Assembly (NCBI RefSeq): GCF_030814655.1
Contig: NZ_JAUSVK010000001.1
Coordinates: forward strand, 875,043-939,042
Direction: 5' to 3'
Source of the DNA: Labrys monachus
GTDB lineage: Bacteria > Pseudomonadota > Alphaproteobacteria > Rhizobiales > Labraceae
DNA: 64,000 nucleotides
Shown: piece by piece, positions 17,390 to 26,867 of the stretch
Numbering within the stretch: position 1 is the first letter of the stretch
Layout: each line of letters opens with the position of its first letter
The notes under the pieces: model-generated
Databases searched by the model: none
What the model was told of the DNA's origin: nothing
The model's input: the letters and a program-made list of their open reading frames with translations, nothing else
Translations under genes and position numbers: made by a program

Positions 17390-17673
17390 AGCGTCGGCGC
17401 CGCAGCCGGCCTCACCGTCATGCCCGCAGCGGCGGGAGCGCGTTCCCTCGTGGCGTGCCCGCGGAAGAACACCCGTGCTTTCGTGCCCAAACGGCGGGCA
17501 TGGCGCGAGAAGTGTCAGCAATGGAATCGTGGAGCGGCAGGCATCAGGCGCCGGCCGCATCTGGTCTAGAGTTTTGCCATCCATCGAGACAGGTGGGATG
17601 GCTCGGCAAGCTGCGCTTGGACCGGAATGGCGAGCCCAAACAATCTTCCGCGCACCCATTCAAAGGAACGACA
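17390..17673. other. Intergenic region with inverted repeat
   Basis: A 284-base gap between the crotonase and the peptide-type ABC binding protein. GTCATGCCCGC (17417-17427) and GCGGGCATGGC (17494-17504) form long-range inverted arms with one mismatch, of the type seen in scattered intergenic repeats. No convincing TAACTA-type operator is present, which suggests the regulon ends here. AAAGGAACGAC before 17674 is a ribosome site. Confidence 0.45.
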
Positions 17674-19236
17674 ATGATCAACCGCAGAGATCTCATGCTG
17701 GGGGCGTTGGCCGGAGCCGGCGCCTTCGGCTTCGGCCGAGTCAATCCCGATTTCCTGATGAGCTCCGCCTTCGCCGCCGAAGGCAAGGCGCTGCGCTTCC
17801 TCGGCGCCGAGGCCTTGACCGGCAACTGGGACCCGACCACCCATACCAATCTCGGCCAGCTCATCGTCGAGGGTTTCGTGTTCGGCTATCTGACCCGCGC
17901 GCCGATGAAGCCGGAAAATCCGGGCGAGCTGGTGTTCGAGCTCGCCGAATCCCTCAAGCCCCTCGACACCTATACGCTCGAGGTCAAGCTGCGGCAGGGC
18001 ATCAAGTTCCACGACGGCACCCCCTTCACCGCCGCCGACGTCAAGGCGACCTATGAATATGGCTCGCTGCCCGACCGGCCGGCGCAATGGTATCCGGGCA
18101 GGGTTACCGTCGACGTCATCGACGACCATACCTGCCATATCAACACCAAGGAATTCGGCTATCCGGCCAGCCTCTATTACTATCTGTCGTCGTTCCTGCC
18201 GATCATGGCCGCCAAGGACGTCGCCAACAAGGCCCAGCTCTCGGCGCGCATGAACGGCACCGGCCCGTTCAAATATGTCGACCAGAAGGGCGATACCACC
18301 ATCCTCGCCGCGAATGCCGATTTCTTCCTCGGCGCACCCAAGATCCCCGGCGTCGAATATCATTTCGTCGGCGACACCACGACGCGCACGCTCTCGCTGC
18401 TCAACGGCGAGGCCGACATCATCGAGCGCCTGGAGCAGGAGCAGGTCGACACCATCGCCAAGGACGATCGCTTCGCCATCCACAAGGCGGTCTCGGTCGA
18501 GAACAAATACCTGTTCTTCCGCTGCTCCAAGAAGCCCTTCGACGATCCGCGCATCCGCCTCGCCGCCTGCCATTCCATCGACCGCCAGCAGGTGCTCGAA
18601 ATCCTCGGCGTCTCCGGCACCTTTTCCAAGGCGCATATCTCGCCGGTGAAGTTCGGCTATACGGAGGTGGCCGACTATCCCGAGTTCGATCCCGACAAGG
18701 CCCAGGCGCTCCTCGCCGAGGCCGGCTTTCCCAAGGGCGAGGGGCTGCCGGAGCTGACCTATTACAGCTCGGTCGGCTTCTATCCCAAGACCAAGGAATA
18801 TGCCGAGCTGATCACGGGCATGCTGCAGGAGCAGGGCTTCAAGGTGAATCTGCAGACCCTCGAAGTCGCGGCCTGGGGCAATCTGCTCTATGACAAGCCC
18901 GGCGGCGGCGAGGGCAACATGATCGATTGCGGTTGGTGCACCGGCTCGCCGGAGCCCGACCTCGTCATCCGCACGCATTTCCATTCCTCGTCCAAGCGCA
19001 TCACCGGCATCGTCGATCCCGAGATCGACGCCGTGCTGGACAAGGAGCGCAATGCCGCCTCGATCGACGAGCGCAAGAAGATCCTGCAGGAGGAAACCCT
19101 GCCGACCATCGCCCGCAAGGCGCCGGCCCTGGCGCTGTTCACCTCGGTGTTCATCCACGCCTACACCAAGAAGCTCGACGGCCTCTACATCTACCCCAAC
19201 GGCATGCAGGACATGAGCAAGGCGACGCTCGCCTGA
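17674..19236 (+). CDS. Peptide/opine-type ABC transporter substrate-binding protein (SBP_bac_5)
   Basis: 520 residues. The N-terminus MINRRDLMLGALAGAGAFGF has a twin-arginine motif at residues 4-5 and a hydrophobic run, with a likely cut after AFA (about 31), so Tat export is probable. The family-5 signature region LEVKLRQGIKFHDGTPFTAAD is at about 100-120. The domain order is that of DppA/OppA proteins, which bind di- and oligopeptides, opines, glutathione or nickel. It opens a four-gene transporter operon and is separated from the first permease by a strong hairpin. The flanking amidase and amidohydrolase genes suggest an amide-containing ligand. Confidence 0.92.
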   Translation: MINRRDLMLGALAGAGAFGFGRVNPDFLMSSAFAAEGKALRFLGAEALTGNWDPTTHTNLGQLIVEGFVFGYLTRAPMKPENPGELVFELAESLKPLDTYTLEVKLRQGIKFHDGTPFTAADVKATYEYGSLPDRPAQWYPGRVTVDVIDDHTCHINTKEFGYPASLYYYLSSFLPIMAAKDVANKAQLSARMNGTGPFKYVDQKGDTTILAANADFFLGAPKIPGVEYHFVGDTTTRTLSLLNGEADIIERLEQEQVDTIAKDDRFAIHKAVSVENKYLFFRCSKKPFDDPRIRLAACHSIDRQQVLEILGVSGTFSKAHISPVKFGYTEVADYPEFDPDKAQALLAEAGFPKGEGLPELTYYSSVGFYPKTKEYAELITGMLQEQGFKVNLQTLEVAAWGNLLYDKPGGGEGNMIDCGWCTGSPEPDLVIRTHFHSSSKRITGIVDPEIDAVLDKERNAASIDERKKILQEETLPTIARKAPALALFTSVFIHAYTKKLDGLYIYPNGMQDMSKATLA

Positions 19237-19250
19237 TCTGCGACGCTTGA

Positions 19251-19273
19251 GGAGCCGGCCGCCGGCCGGCTCC
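19251..19273 (+). repeat. Strong hairpin between binding-protein and permease genes
   Basis: GGAGCCGGCC (19251-19260) pairs perfectly over 10 bases with GGCCGGCTCC (19264-19273) around a GCC loop, followed by TTCCTTCC. This position is common for a stabilising or attenuating hairpin that makes the binding protein more abundant than the membrane parts. Confidence 0.65.
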
Positions 19274-19304
19274 TTCCTTCCGAGAGCGCACGGGACAGGT
19301 GCCG

Positions 19305-20285
19305 ATGTTGATCCTCGAATTCCTGGTGAAGCGGATCGCCCAGGGCGTCCTCATCGTCGTCCTGACCTCGCTGATCATCTTCACCCTGCTGCGGGTGGTC
19401 CCCGGCGATCCGGTCCGCCTCATCGTCGGGGGCATGGCGCCCGACAATGTCGTGGAGGAAGTCGCCACCAAGATGGGCCTTCGCGATCCGATCGTCGTGC
19501 AATATGCGCGCTACATGGCCGGCCTGGCGCGCGGCGATCTCGGCCAGTCCTATATCCGGCCCCGCAGCGGCGGGGTTTCGGCCGGCGGGCAATATGTCGA
19601 CCCGACCAAGGCGGAAATGGCGCCGGTGACCAGCCTCATCCTGGAGCGGCTGCCGCTCACCCTGCAGCTCGGCGGCGTGGCGCTCGTCTTCGCGCTGCTG
19701 ATGTCGTTCCCCATCGGCATAGCGGGCGGCCTCCACCAGAACGGCTGGCAGAACTCGCTGGCCTTCGGCGTGCAGTCGCTGTTCGTCTCGATCCCGAATT
19801 TCTGGCTGGCGATCGTGCTGATCCTGTTCCTGTCGGTCAAGCTCGATTGGCTGCCGGCCTTGGGCTATCAGGGGTTCAGCTACGTGCTGCTGCCCGCCTT
19901 CGTGCTGGCGGTCGAGATCTCGCCCTTCATCATCCGCACGCTGACGACGGCGCTCGGCGAGGTGATGCAGGCCCCCTTCATCGACGAGGGGCGCGTGCGC
20001 GGCCTGTCGCGGCGGCGCATCGTCTATTCCCACGCCCTGCGCAACGCCTCGGTCCCCCTGATCAACCTGCTCGGCATCCAGCTTTCCACCCTGATCGGCG
20101 GCGTGCTCGTGATCGAATACATCTTCGACTATCCCGGCCTCGGCAACCTCACCGTGGTCTCGGTGCTCGGCCGCGATTTCCCGGTGATCCAGGGCATCGC
20201 CATCACCACCAGCGCGGTCTTCGTCTTCATCAACATTCTCGTCGACCTCGTCGCCTACCTCGTCGACCCCCGCGTGGAGATCTGA
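19305..20285 (+). CDS. Peptide-type ABC transporter permease (DppB-like)
   Basis: 326 residues from the ATG at 19305, with ACAGG 5 bases ahead; a GTG at 19299 in the same frame is possible. It has the DppB pattern: a first membrane span ending in FTLLRVVPGDPVRLIVGG, an extended periplasmic loop, and the EAA-type loop VRGLSRRRIVYSHALRNASVPL (about 230-250), followed by EYIFDYPGLGNLT. It pairs with the DppC-like permease encoded 2 bases after its stop. Confidence 0.92.
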   Translation: MLILEFLVKRIAQGVLIVVLTSLIIFTLLRVVPGDPVRLIVGGMAPDNVVEEVATKMGLRDPIVVQYARYMAGLARGDLGQSYIRPRSGGVSAGGQYVDPTKAEMAPVTSLILERLPLTLQLGGVALVFALLMSFPIGIAGGLHQNGWQNSLAFGVQSLFVSIPNFWLAIVLILFLSVKLDWLPALGYQGFSYVLLPAFVLAVEISPFIIRTLTTALGEVMQAPFIDEGRVRGLSRRRIVYSHALRNASVPLINLLGIQLSTLIGGVLVIEYIFDYPGLGNLTVVSVLGRDFPVIQGIAITTSAVFVFINILVDLVAYLVDPRVEI

Positions 20286-20287
20286 GC

Positions 20288-21199
20288 ATGAGCACGATCA
20301 CCACCGACGCCGCCCCTGCCGAAGCGGCCAGGGCCCTGTCGATCAACCGCCGCATCCTCGCCGCTGCCTGGGGCATGCGCAGCTTTCGCATCGGCCTCTT
20401 CGTCTTCGCGGCGCTGCTGCTGTTCTCCGCGATCTATCCCGAGCTCTCCTCGATCACCGCGACCAAGATGGTGGTGCGGGACAAGTTCATCCCGCCTTTG
20501 TTCCTCGGCGAGAAATGGACGGCGATCCACCCGCTCGGCACCGACCAGCTCGGCCGCGACATGCTGATGCGGTGCCTGATCGGCCTGCGCTTCTCGCTGC
20601 TGATCGGCGTCGTCACCGTCGTGCTCGTCTTCCTGATCGGCTGCGGCCTCGGCCTCCTTGCCGGCTTCCGGGGTGGCTGGTGGGACACCATCATCATGCG
20701 CATCACCGATGCCCAGCTTTCGGTGCCGATGATCATCCTGGCCATCACCATCCTCGGCGTGACGAAGCCGGAGGTCGTCACCATCATCATCGTGCTCGCG
20801 CTGTCGGGCTGGCCGCTCTATGCGCGCGTCGCCCGCAGCGCCGCCGTCACCGAACGCGGCAAGGAATATGTGCGCGGGCTGCGCGTGCTCGGCGCGGGCG
20901 ACTGGCGCATCCTCCTGCTCTACGCCGCCCCGAACATCCTGCCGCCGATCGCCTTCGTCGCGGTTCTCGACGTGGCCCGCATGATGATCTTCGAAGCGAT
21001 CCTCGGCTTCCTCGGCCTCGGCATCCAGCCGCCGACGCCGAGCTTCGGCAGCATCATCTCCGACAGCCGCAAATATCTCATCAACGCCTGGTGGATCGCC
21101 ACCAGCCCGGGCGTGTTCCTGGCGGTGGCGCTGACCTCGATCAACCTCATGGGGTCGGCGCTCGAAAAGGCACGCAACAAGATCTACGGAGGCGGCTGA
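20288..21199 (+). CDS. Peptide-type ABC transporter permease (DppC-like)
   Basis: 303 residues. It has an N-terminal membrane span, the family signature HPLGTDQLGRDMLMRCLIGLR shortened around residues 80-100, five further spans, and the EAA loop with VRGLRVLGAGDWRILLLYAAPN (about 198-218). The C-terminal ILGFLGLGIQPPTPSFG is diagnostic for DppC/OppC. It starts right after the DppB stop and the ATPase gene begins 1 base after its own stop, so the operon is tight. Confidence 0.93.
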   Translation: MSTITTDAAPAEAARALSINRRILAAAWGMRSFRIGLFVFAALLLFSAIYPELSSITATKMVVRDKFIPPLFLGEKWTAIHPLGTDQLGRDMLMRCLIGLRFSLLIGVVTVVLVFLIGCGLGLLAGFRGGWWDTIIMRITDAQLSVPMIILAITILGVTKPEVVTIIIVLALSGWPLYARVARSAAVTERGKEYVRGLRVLGAGDWRILLLYAAPNILPPIAFVAVLDVARMMIFEAILGFLGLGIQPPTPSFGSIISDSRKYLINAWWIATSPGVFLAVALTSINLMGSALEKARNKIYGGG

Positions 21200-21200
21200 C

Positions 21201-23042
21201 ATGGACACGTCCCCCACCGCGGACAGTTCCCTGATCCTGGAGACGCGCGGCCTCACGGTCAGCACCCGAAGCGGCGACATGCCGGTGCTGCAGGACATCG
21301 ACATCCGCCTGCATTCCTCCGAGATCCTCGGCATCTACGGCGAGAGCGGGGCGGGCAAGACGGTGCTGAGCCGCGCCTTGGCGGACTGGCTGCCGGAAAG
21401 CCTCACCTACCGCCAGGGTTCGGTCCTGTTCGCCGGCAAGGACATCGTCGCCCGCGGCGCCGACAGCAGCTTCCGCATCGGGCGCGACATCGCCTATATC
21501 GGCTCCAAGCCGCAGAGCTCGCTCGATCCGACCCAGCCGGTCGGCGTGCAGATCTCGGAAAAGCTGCGCAGCGTGCGCACCGAATGGAACCGGAAGGAGT
21601 GCTTCGAGCGCGTCGTCCAGCTGCTGGGCGAGGTTCGCATCCCCTCGCCGAGGGAGCGCTACTGGGAATATCCTTCGAAATTCTCCGGCGGCATGATGCA
21701 GCGCGCCATGATCGTCGACGCGATCTGCGCCGAGCCCGCCGTGCTGATCGCCGACAACATCACCCAGCCGCTGGACGTCACCATCGCCGCCCAGATCGTG
21801 GCGCTGCTGCACGATCTGTGCCTGCGCCACAAGATGGCGACGATCTATCTTTCCGCCTCGCTCGCGACGCTCGGCCAGTTCGGCGGCCGCACCGCCGTGC
21901 TCCACGAGGGCCGTCTGGTGGAGGAGCAGCCTTTCGCCGACCTGATGCGCGCGCCGCGGAGCGACTATACCAGCCGCGCCATCGAGAGCGTGCCCCGCAT
22001 CTGGTCGACGCAGGAACGGCCGCTGTCCCGGCGCAATGCCGCCGACGAGCCGCTGATGCGCATCCAGGATGCGCACCGGACCTATCTCGCCCGCAAGCGC
22101 GGCACCTTCAACACCTATCGCAACATCCAGGCGGTGCGCGGGGTCAGCTTCGACATCCTGCCGCGCGAGAATTTCGGCATCGTCGGCGAATCAGGCTGCG
22201 GAAAATCGACCCTGACCCGTCTGCTCGCCTGGCTGGAGGCCCCGGACAAGGGCGACATCGTGCTCGGCGGCGTGTCGCTGCGCACGCTCTCCGCCCAGCA
22301 GCTGATCGACAAGCGCGGCGAGTTCCAGCTCCTCCTGCAGGACCCCTACAACGCCCTGCCGCCCCGCACCACCGTCGGCCGCATGATCGAGGAAAGCCTG
22401 CTCATCCGCGGCCGCGTTCCGGCCAGGATCCTGCGCGAGCGCGTCACCGCCGCCATGCGGGAGGTCGGCCTGCCGGCCCGGCTCTACGACGAATTGCCGA
22501 ACGCCCTGTCCACCGGCGAGCGCCAGCGCATCTCGATCGCCCGCGCGCTCATCCTCTCGCCCCGGCTGCTCATCCTCGACGAGACGCTGTCGGCCCTCGA
22601 CCAGCGCGAGCAGGCCAAGCTGATCGAGCTGTTCTCGGTGCTGCAGGAGAAGAACGATCTCACCTATGTCTTCATCTCGCACGACCTCGCCATGGTGCGG
22701 AAAGTCTGCACGCGCATCGCGGTGATGTATCTGGGCGAGATGGTGGAGATCGCCGACAACCACGATCTCTTCTTCAAGCCGCAGCATCCCTACACCAAGG
22801 CCCTGCTGTCGGCCGCGCCGACGCTGGAGGACAAGCCTTTCAAGCCGGCCGATTACCTGCTGGAGGGCGAGCCGCCGAGCCCGATCGACATTCCGCCCGG
22901 CTGCAGCTTCGCCTCGCGCTGCCCGAGCGCCTTCGGCCGCTGCCGCATGGAGACGCCGCGGTTGCGCGAGCACCGGCCGGGCAGTCTCGCCGCCTGCCAT
23001 CTGCTCGATGCGCCGGCGAACGGCGCCTCCGCGGCGGCCTGA
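21201..23042 (+). CDS. Peptide-type ABC transporter fused ATPase with degenerate first domain
   Basis: 613 residues holding DppD- and DppF-like halves. Domain 2 is normal: Walker A GESGCGKST, Q-loop LLLQDPYN, signature LSTGERQR, Walker B LLILDETLSALD, switch FISHDLAM, and the C-terminal oligopeptide-transporter extension with a Cys-containing SFASRCPSAFGRC. Domain 1 keeps Walker A (GESGAGKT) and the signature (FSGGMMQR) but has lost the Q-loop Gln (IGSKPQSS), the catalytic Glu (LIADNITQPLD, Asn186) and the switch His (YLSASLATL, Ala219). One ATP site should therefore be non-hydrolytic, as in asymmetric ABC exporters. It ends 12 bases before the convergent amidohydrolase gene. Confidence 0.92.
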   Translation: MDTSPTADSSLILETRGLTVSTRSGDMPVLQDIDIRLHSSEILGIYGESGAGKTVLSRALADWLPESLTYRQGSVLFAGKDIVARGADSSFRIGRDIAYIGSKPQSSLDPTQPVGVQISEKLRSVRTEWNRKECFERVVQLLGEVRIPSPRERYWEYPSKFSGGMMQRAMIVDAICAEPAVLIADNITQPLDVTIAAQIVALLHDLCLRHKMATIYLSASLATLGQFGGRTAVLHEGRLVEEQPFADLMRAPRSDYTSRAIESVPRIWSTQERPLSRRNAADEPLMRIQDAHRTYLARKRGTFNTYRNIQAVRGVSFDILPRENFGIVGESGCGKSTLTRLLAWLEAPDKGDIVLGGVSLRTLSAQQLIDKRGEFQLLLQDPYNALPPRTTVGRMIEESLLIRGRVPARILRERVTAAMREVGLPARLYDELPNALSTGERQRISIARALILSPRLLILDETLSALDQREQAKLIELFSVLQEKNDLTYVFISHDLAMVRKVCTRIAVMYLGEMVEIADNHDLFFKPQHPYTKALLSAAPTLEDKPFKPADYLLEGEPPSPIDIPPGCSFASRCPSAFGRCRMETPRLREHRPGSLAACHLLDAPANGASAAA

Positions 23043-23054
23043 CCGCGAGCCCCG

Positions 23055-24284
23055 CTATCGGGCCTCGGTCACCATCCGCCACAGCAGCTCGACGAGCACC
23101 GCCAGGCCCTTGTCGAGGGCGGCCTCGTCGGTGAACTCGGCGGCGTTGTGGCTGAGGCCGCCACGGCTCGGCACGAACATCAGCGAGGACGGCACGCGTC
23201 TTTGCAGGGCGAGCGCGTCATGGCCGGCCACGGTCTTCATCGAGACGGCGGAGAAGCCGAGGTCCCGGGCGGTGGCGAGCGCCAGCGCCGCGCCGTGCGG
23301 GTCGAGCGCCGCCGCGCCGCGCCGTTCGTCGGCGGCGATCTCGATGCCGACGCCGAGGGGCTCGACGGCCGATTTCGCCCCGGCCAGGAAGCGGTCGCCG
23401 AGGGTGCAGGCGATCGCCTCGTCCTCGTGGCGGAACTCGAACCAGACCTGAACGCGGCTGGGCGTGACATTGGGCGAATTGGGAAACACCGTGATGCGGG
23501 CCGCCGAGGCATGGGCGCCGGTGCCGCTCGTCTCGATCTCCCGATAATGCAGATCGATGGCCCGGGCGGCCGCCCGCAGGGCGTCCCGCCGGCGCTCCAT
23601 CGGCATCGGGCCGGTATGGGAAGGCTCGCCATGGAACACCAGCGACGTCTTGCGCGCCGCCCAGGCACCGGTCACCACGCCGATATCGATGCCGCCGGCC
23701 TCCAGCCGGCTGCCCTGCTCGACATGCAGTTCCACATAGCGCGCCGGTTCGAAGGAGGGCGGGGCCTCGCCGCGATAGCCGATGGCGTCGAGCGCCGCCG
23801 CGAGCCGGACACCCTCGCCGTCGACGAGGTCGCCGGCCGCCGGGCCGGGCAGCGTGCCGGCATAGACCGAACTGCCGGTGAGGCTCGGCTGGAAGCGCGC
23901 GCCTTCCTCGTTGGTCCAGTTGGCGAGCACCAGGTTGCGCCTGGCCGCATGGGGCGCGGCGGCGGCCCGGGCCGCGACGGCCTCCACCGCGAGCAGCCCC
24001 GCCAGCACGCCGTAGGTGCCGTCATAGCGCCCGCCGGTCGGCTGGCTGTCGAGATGCGAGCCGACGATCACCGCCTCGCGCACGGAGGGGACCAGCCCGG
24101 CCATGGCGAACATGTTGCCGATCGGATCGACGGCGAGGCCCAGTCCCCTGCGGCGGATTTCGGCTGCCAGCAGGTCGCGCGCAGCGCCGTCCTCGGCCGA
24201 AGCCGCCAGCCGCCGCACGCCGCCGTCCGGCGTGCCGCCATGGCGGGCGAAGGCCGCGAGGAGATCGTGAAGCGTCCGGGCCAT
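23055..24284 (-). CDS. M20 family Zn-dependent amidohydrolase (N-carbamoylase/allantoate amidohydrolase type)
   Basis: 409 residues, typical for the hydantoinase/carbamoylase group. The metal-binding residues are visible: His and Asp in VGSHLDSQPTGGRYDGTYG (about 76-94), two Glu in NWTNEEGARF (about 122), His in ELHVEQGSRL (about 186) and a late His in SHNAAEFTDEA. A dimerisation domain with GEPSHTGPMPM lies between. Members cleave N-carbamoyl amino acids, allantoate or related amides. The start ATG is 8 bases after the stop of the amidase gene upstream on the same strand, so they form an operon that meets the transporter operon head-on. Confidence 0.9.
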   Translation of the reverse strand: MARTLHDLLAAFARHGGTPDGGVRRLAASAEDGAARDLLAAEIRRRGLGLAVDPIGNMFAMAGLVPSVREAVIVGSHLDSQPTGGRYDGTYGVLAGLLAVEAVAARAAAAPHAARRNLVLANWTNEEGARFQPSLTGSSVYAGTLPGPAAGDLVDGEGVRLAAALDAIGYRGEAPPSFEPARYVELHVEQGSRLEAGGIDIGVVTGAWAARKTSLVFHGEPSHTGPMPMERRRDALRAAARAIDLHYREIETSGTGAHASAARITVFPNSPNVTPSRVQVWFEFRHEDEAIACTLGDRFLAGAKSAVEPLGVGIEIAADERRGAAALDPHGAALALATARDLGFSAVSMKTVAGHDALALQRRVPSSLMFVPSRGGLSHNAAEFTDEAALDKGLAVLVELLWRMVTEAR

Positions 24285-24292
24285 GATCGGCC

Positions 24293-25693
24293 TCAGGCGC
24301 GCGGCGACAGCGGCCAGTCCATGGCGACGTCCCGCAGGTCCTCCAGCGCCTTGGCGACCTGCAGCACGCCGAGGTCGTCGCAGCGATGGCCGACGACCTG
24401 GATGCCGATCGGCAGATGCCGATCGTCGAAGGCGGTGCAGACGGTGGCGGCCGGCTGCCCGGTCTGGTTGAACAGGGCGGTGAAAGTGGTATGCGCCAGG
24501 GGGACTTCCCGCGAGACGCCCGGCTCCTCGGCCGGGAAATTCACCACCGGCAGCGTCGGCGCGATGACGTAGTCCCAGCCCTCGAAGGCGGCCAGCAGCG
24601 TCGCCTTCATCCGGGCGATCTCGGCGAGGGTGCGATAGAGGTCGACGCCCGAATGCTCGGCGCCCTGCATCGCCCAGTCGCGGACATAGGCATTGATGCC
24701 GTTGCCGCCATGCGGAGGGAGGTCGCTGTACTCGACGAAGCCGCGCACCTGCAGATAGAGGTCGATCGGGGCATAGGCATCCTGATCGAGCGGGGAGACG
24801 AAAGGCTCGACGACGGCGCCGGCTCCTTCCAGAAGGCGGCCCGCCGCCTCGACGGCCTCGCGCACCGCCGGCTCGGGCCGGGGGCCGAAGCCCATGTCGG
24901 TGAGGATGCCGATCCTGACGTTCCTGAGATCCCGGGCGAGGTGCTCGTGATAGCGCACCCCGTCGGCGGGAAAGCTCCAGGTGTCGCGTTCGTCGGGGCG
25001 GGCCAGCACCGTCAGCATGCGGGCGATGTCGTCGACGCGCCGGCCCATCGGCCCGGCCATGCGCATGGTATCGGGCGGCAGATGGGGGATCCGGCCATGG
25101 GTCGGCTTCAGGGACGCCAGGCCGCAATGGGACGAGGGCAGCCGCACCGAACCGGCGATATCCGTGCCGACCGAGAGGAAGCCCATGCCGGCGGCGACCG
25201 AGGCGCCCGCGCCGGAGGAGGAGCCGCCGGTGTTCCACGACAGGCCCCACGGGTTGCGGGTGATGCCGTGCAGCGAACTGATGCCGGACGCCAGCAGCCC
25301 GCAATCGGGCATCGTCGTCTTGGCGAAGATCGGTGCGCCGGACTCCATCAGCGCCAGCGCCGGCGGCGCATTGTAGGTGGAAGGCGGCTGGTCGCGGTTG
25401 GCGGCGATGCCGTGGGTGTGAGGCCAGCCGACGATGGCGATGCTGTCCTTGACGGTGACGGGGATGCCGTCGAGCAGGCCCGCCGGCGCCCCGGCCCGGT
25501 AGCGCGCCTCGGAGGCCCTGGCCGTGGCGAGAGCTTCGTCCGGGTGGAAGCTGAACAGCGCGTTGACGGCGCCGTTGGTCGCCTCGGAATGCGCGATTAC
25601 GGTCTGCGTGACCTCCACCGGCGAGAGATTGCCCGCTGCATAGGCATCGACGATCTCACCGACGCTCATGGCAACGAGGCTTGCGATGGACAT
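24293..25693 (-). CDS. Amidase (amidase signature family)
   Basis: 466 residues from the ATG at 25693, which has CTGGAG at a good distance on its strand; an upstream in-frame start at 25738 lacks one. The Ser-cisSer-Lys triad is complete: Lys in PVTVKDSIAI (about 83), the Gly/Ser-rich NTGGSSSGAGASVAAG (about 155-170) and the nucleophile Ser in GTDIAGSVRLP (about 182). It hydrolyses an amide to an acid and ammonia. It is first in a two-gene operon with the M20 amidohydrolase. Together with the adjacent importer this suggests breakdown of an amide-linked nitrogen compound. Confidence 0.9.
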   Translation of the reverse strand: MSIASLVAMSVGEIVDAYAAGNLSPVEVTQTVIAHSEATNGAVNALFSFHPDEALATARASEARYRAGAPAGLLDGIPVTVKDSIAIVGWPHTHGIAANRDQPPSTYNAPPALALMESGAPIFAKTTMPDCGLLASGISSLHGITRNPWGLSWNTGGSSSGAGASVAAGMGFLSVGTDIAGSVRLPSSHCGLASLKPTHGRIPHLPPDTMRMAGPMGRRVDDIARMLTVLARPDERDTWSFPADGVRYHEHLARDLRNVRIGILTDMGFGPRPEPAVREAVEAAGRLLEGAGAVVEPFVSPLDQDAYAPIDLYLQVRGFVEYSDLPPHGGNGINAYVRDWAMQGAEHSGVDLYRTLAEIARMKATLLAAFEGWDYVIAPTLPVVNFPAEEPGVSREVPLAHTTFTALFNQTGQPAATVCTAFDDRHLPIGIQVVGHRCDDLGVLQVAKALEDLRDVAMDWPLSPRA

Positions 25694-25913
25694 TAGGCGC
25701 TCCAGGGGATTCCGGCAGGATGAACGGACGCCGGCCATGCCTGTCGACGTAGCGGATTTCGGAGCGGCTTCGGTAGGGGCATAGTCTGCCGGGCAAGAAA
25801 TGATGGAGCATCAGGCATCCCCAGCGCCGGCATTCCCGGCCAGGATAAAATCGGGCGGACAACCGGCTGCGCCACGTCCCCGCGGCTGTCATCGAGACGG
25901 GAACACGACGGGA

Positions 25914-26867
25914 ATGAGCATGTTCGAGGAGCAGCGGCGGCTGGTCGAAGCGGGCGTTCGCCGCGTGCCGGGGTGGGAAGAGAGGCGCGTCCTGGCCGAG
26001 CCGGCCATCCCCGTTCTCGCTTCCCCGAGCTGGCGCGGCGTCGACGGTTCGCCCTGGCGCGTGCGCGATGCGGCGGGCGGCGAGAGCCTGTTCGTCAAGC
26101 TGATGGATGCCGACGCCGCCTTCTACATCGACGTTCCCTGCGCCTTCGAGGCAGCTCGGCGCGCCTCGGCGCTCGGCATCGGCCCGACCGTGTTCCTGGC
26201 CGACGCCGAGGCCGGCCTGCTGGTGATGGAGGATCTCGACCTCGGGTGGACCACCGGCACCCTCGACCGCCTGCTCGATCCCGGCATCGTCGACGGCGTG
26301 GTCGCCGCCCGCAGGCGATTCCAGGAAGGGCCGCCTCTGCCGCGTTCGGCCGGCGTGTTCGAGGAGATCGCACGCTTCCATGCCGATGCCGAGGCGGCCG
26401 GGGCGCAGCTGCCGGCCGATGCCGGCTGGCTGGTGGAGGAGCTGCGCCTGGCGGCCGAGGCGGTACGGCCGGCGGCGGAGCGCGCCGTGCCGGTGCATGG
26501 CGACGGCAACGTCTCCAACATCCTGATCGGCGAGGCCGGCGAGATCCGGCTGGTCGACTGGGACCGCGCCACCAATGCCGATCCGCTGGAGGATCTCGGC
26601 AGCTTCCTGGTCGAGGCTTTCGACGAGGAGCCCGAGGCGCGCGACGCCTTCGCCCGGATGATGGGCGGCTTCGACGAGAAGGCCTTCAACCGGGCCTGGA
26701 TCTATGGCGTGGCGGACGATCTGCGCTGGGGCCTGATCGGCACGCTGGTCGCGGCCAAGTCGCCGCGCAAGACCTTCGAGTTCCATAAATTCGCCAGCTG
26801 GCGCTTCGTGCGCTGCCGCATGGCCGTGCAGGCGCCGCGTTTCGGCCAAGCGCTGCGGAGGATCTGA
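25914..26867 (+). CDS. Phosphotransferase (APH/choline-kinase superfamily), first of two
   Basis: 317 residues. The ATG at 25914 (MSMFEEQ) has GACGGG just upstream; the Met at 25920 is a possible alternative. The catalytic Brenner motif is VHGDGNVSNILIG (about 196-208) and the metal-binding loop is IRLVDWDRATNAD (about 214-226), so the enzyme looks active. The N-lobe lysine is probably in ESLFVKLMDAD. Its stop overlaps the ATG of the next kinase gene (TGATG). Kinases of this superfamily phosphorylate choline, ethanolamine, hydroxylysine, homoserine or thiamine; antibiotic resistance is unlikely in this catabolic setting. The substrate is not known. Confidence 0.85.
   Translation: MSMFEEQRRLVEAGVRRVPGWEERRVLAEPAIPVLASPSWRGVDGSPWRVRDAAGGESLFVKLMDADAAFYIDVPCAFEAARRASALGIGPTVFLADAEAGLLVMEDLDLGWTTGTLDRLLDPGIVDGVVAARRRFQEGPPLPRSAGVFEEIARFHADAEAAGAQLPADAGWLVEELRLAAEAVRPAAERAVPVHGDGNVSNILIGEAGEIRLVDWDRATNADPLEDLGSFLVEAFDEEPEARDAFARMMGGFDEKAFNRAWIYGVADDLRWGLIGTLVAAKSPRKTFEFHKFASWRFVRCRMAVQAPRFGQALRRI

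Noticed and set aside
17417-17504. Transposon end repeats
   Set aside because: The inverted arms are short, enclose less than 100 bases and no transposase or target duplication is present.
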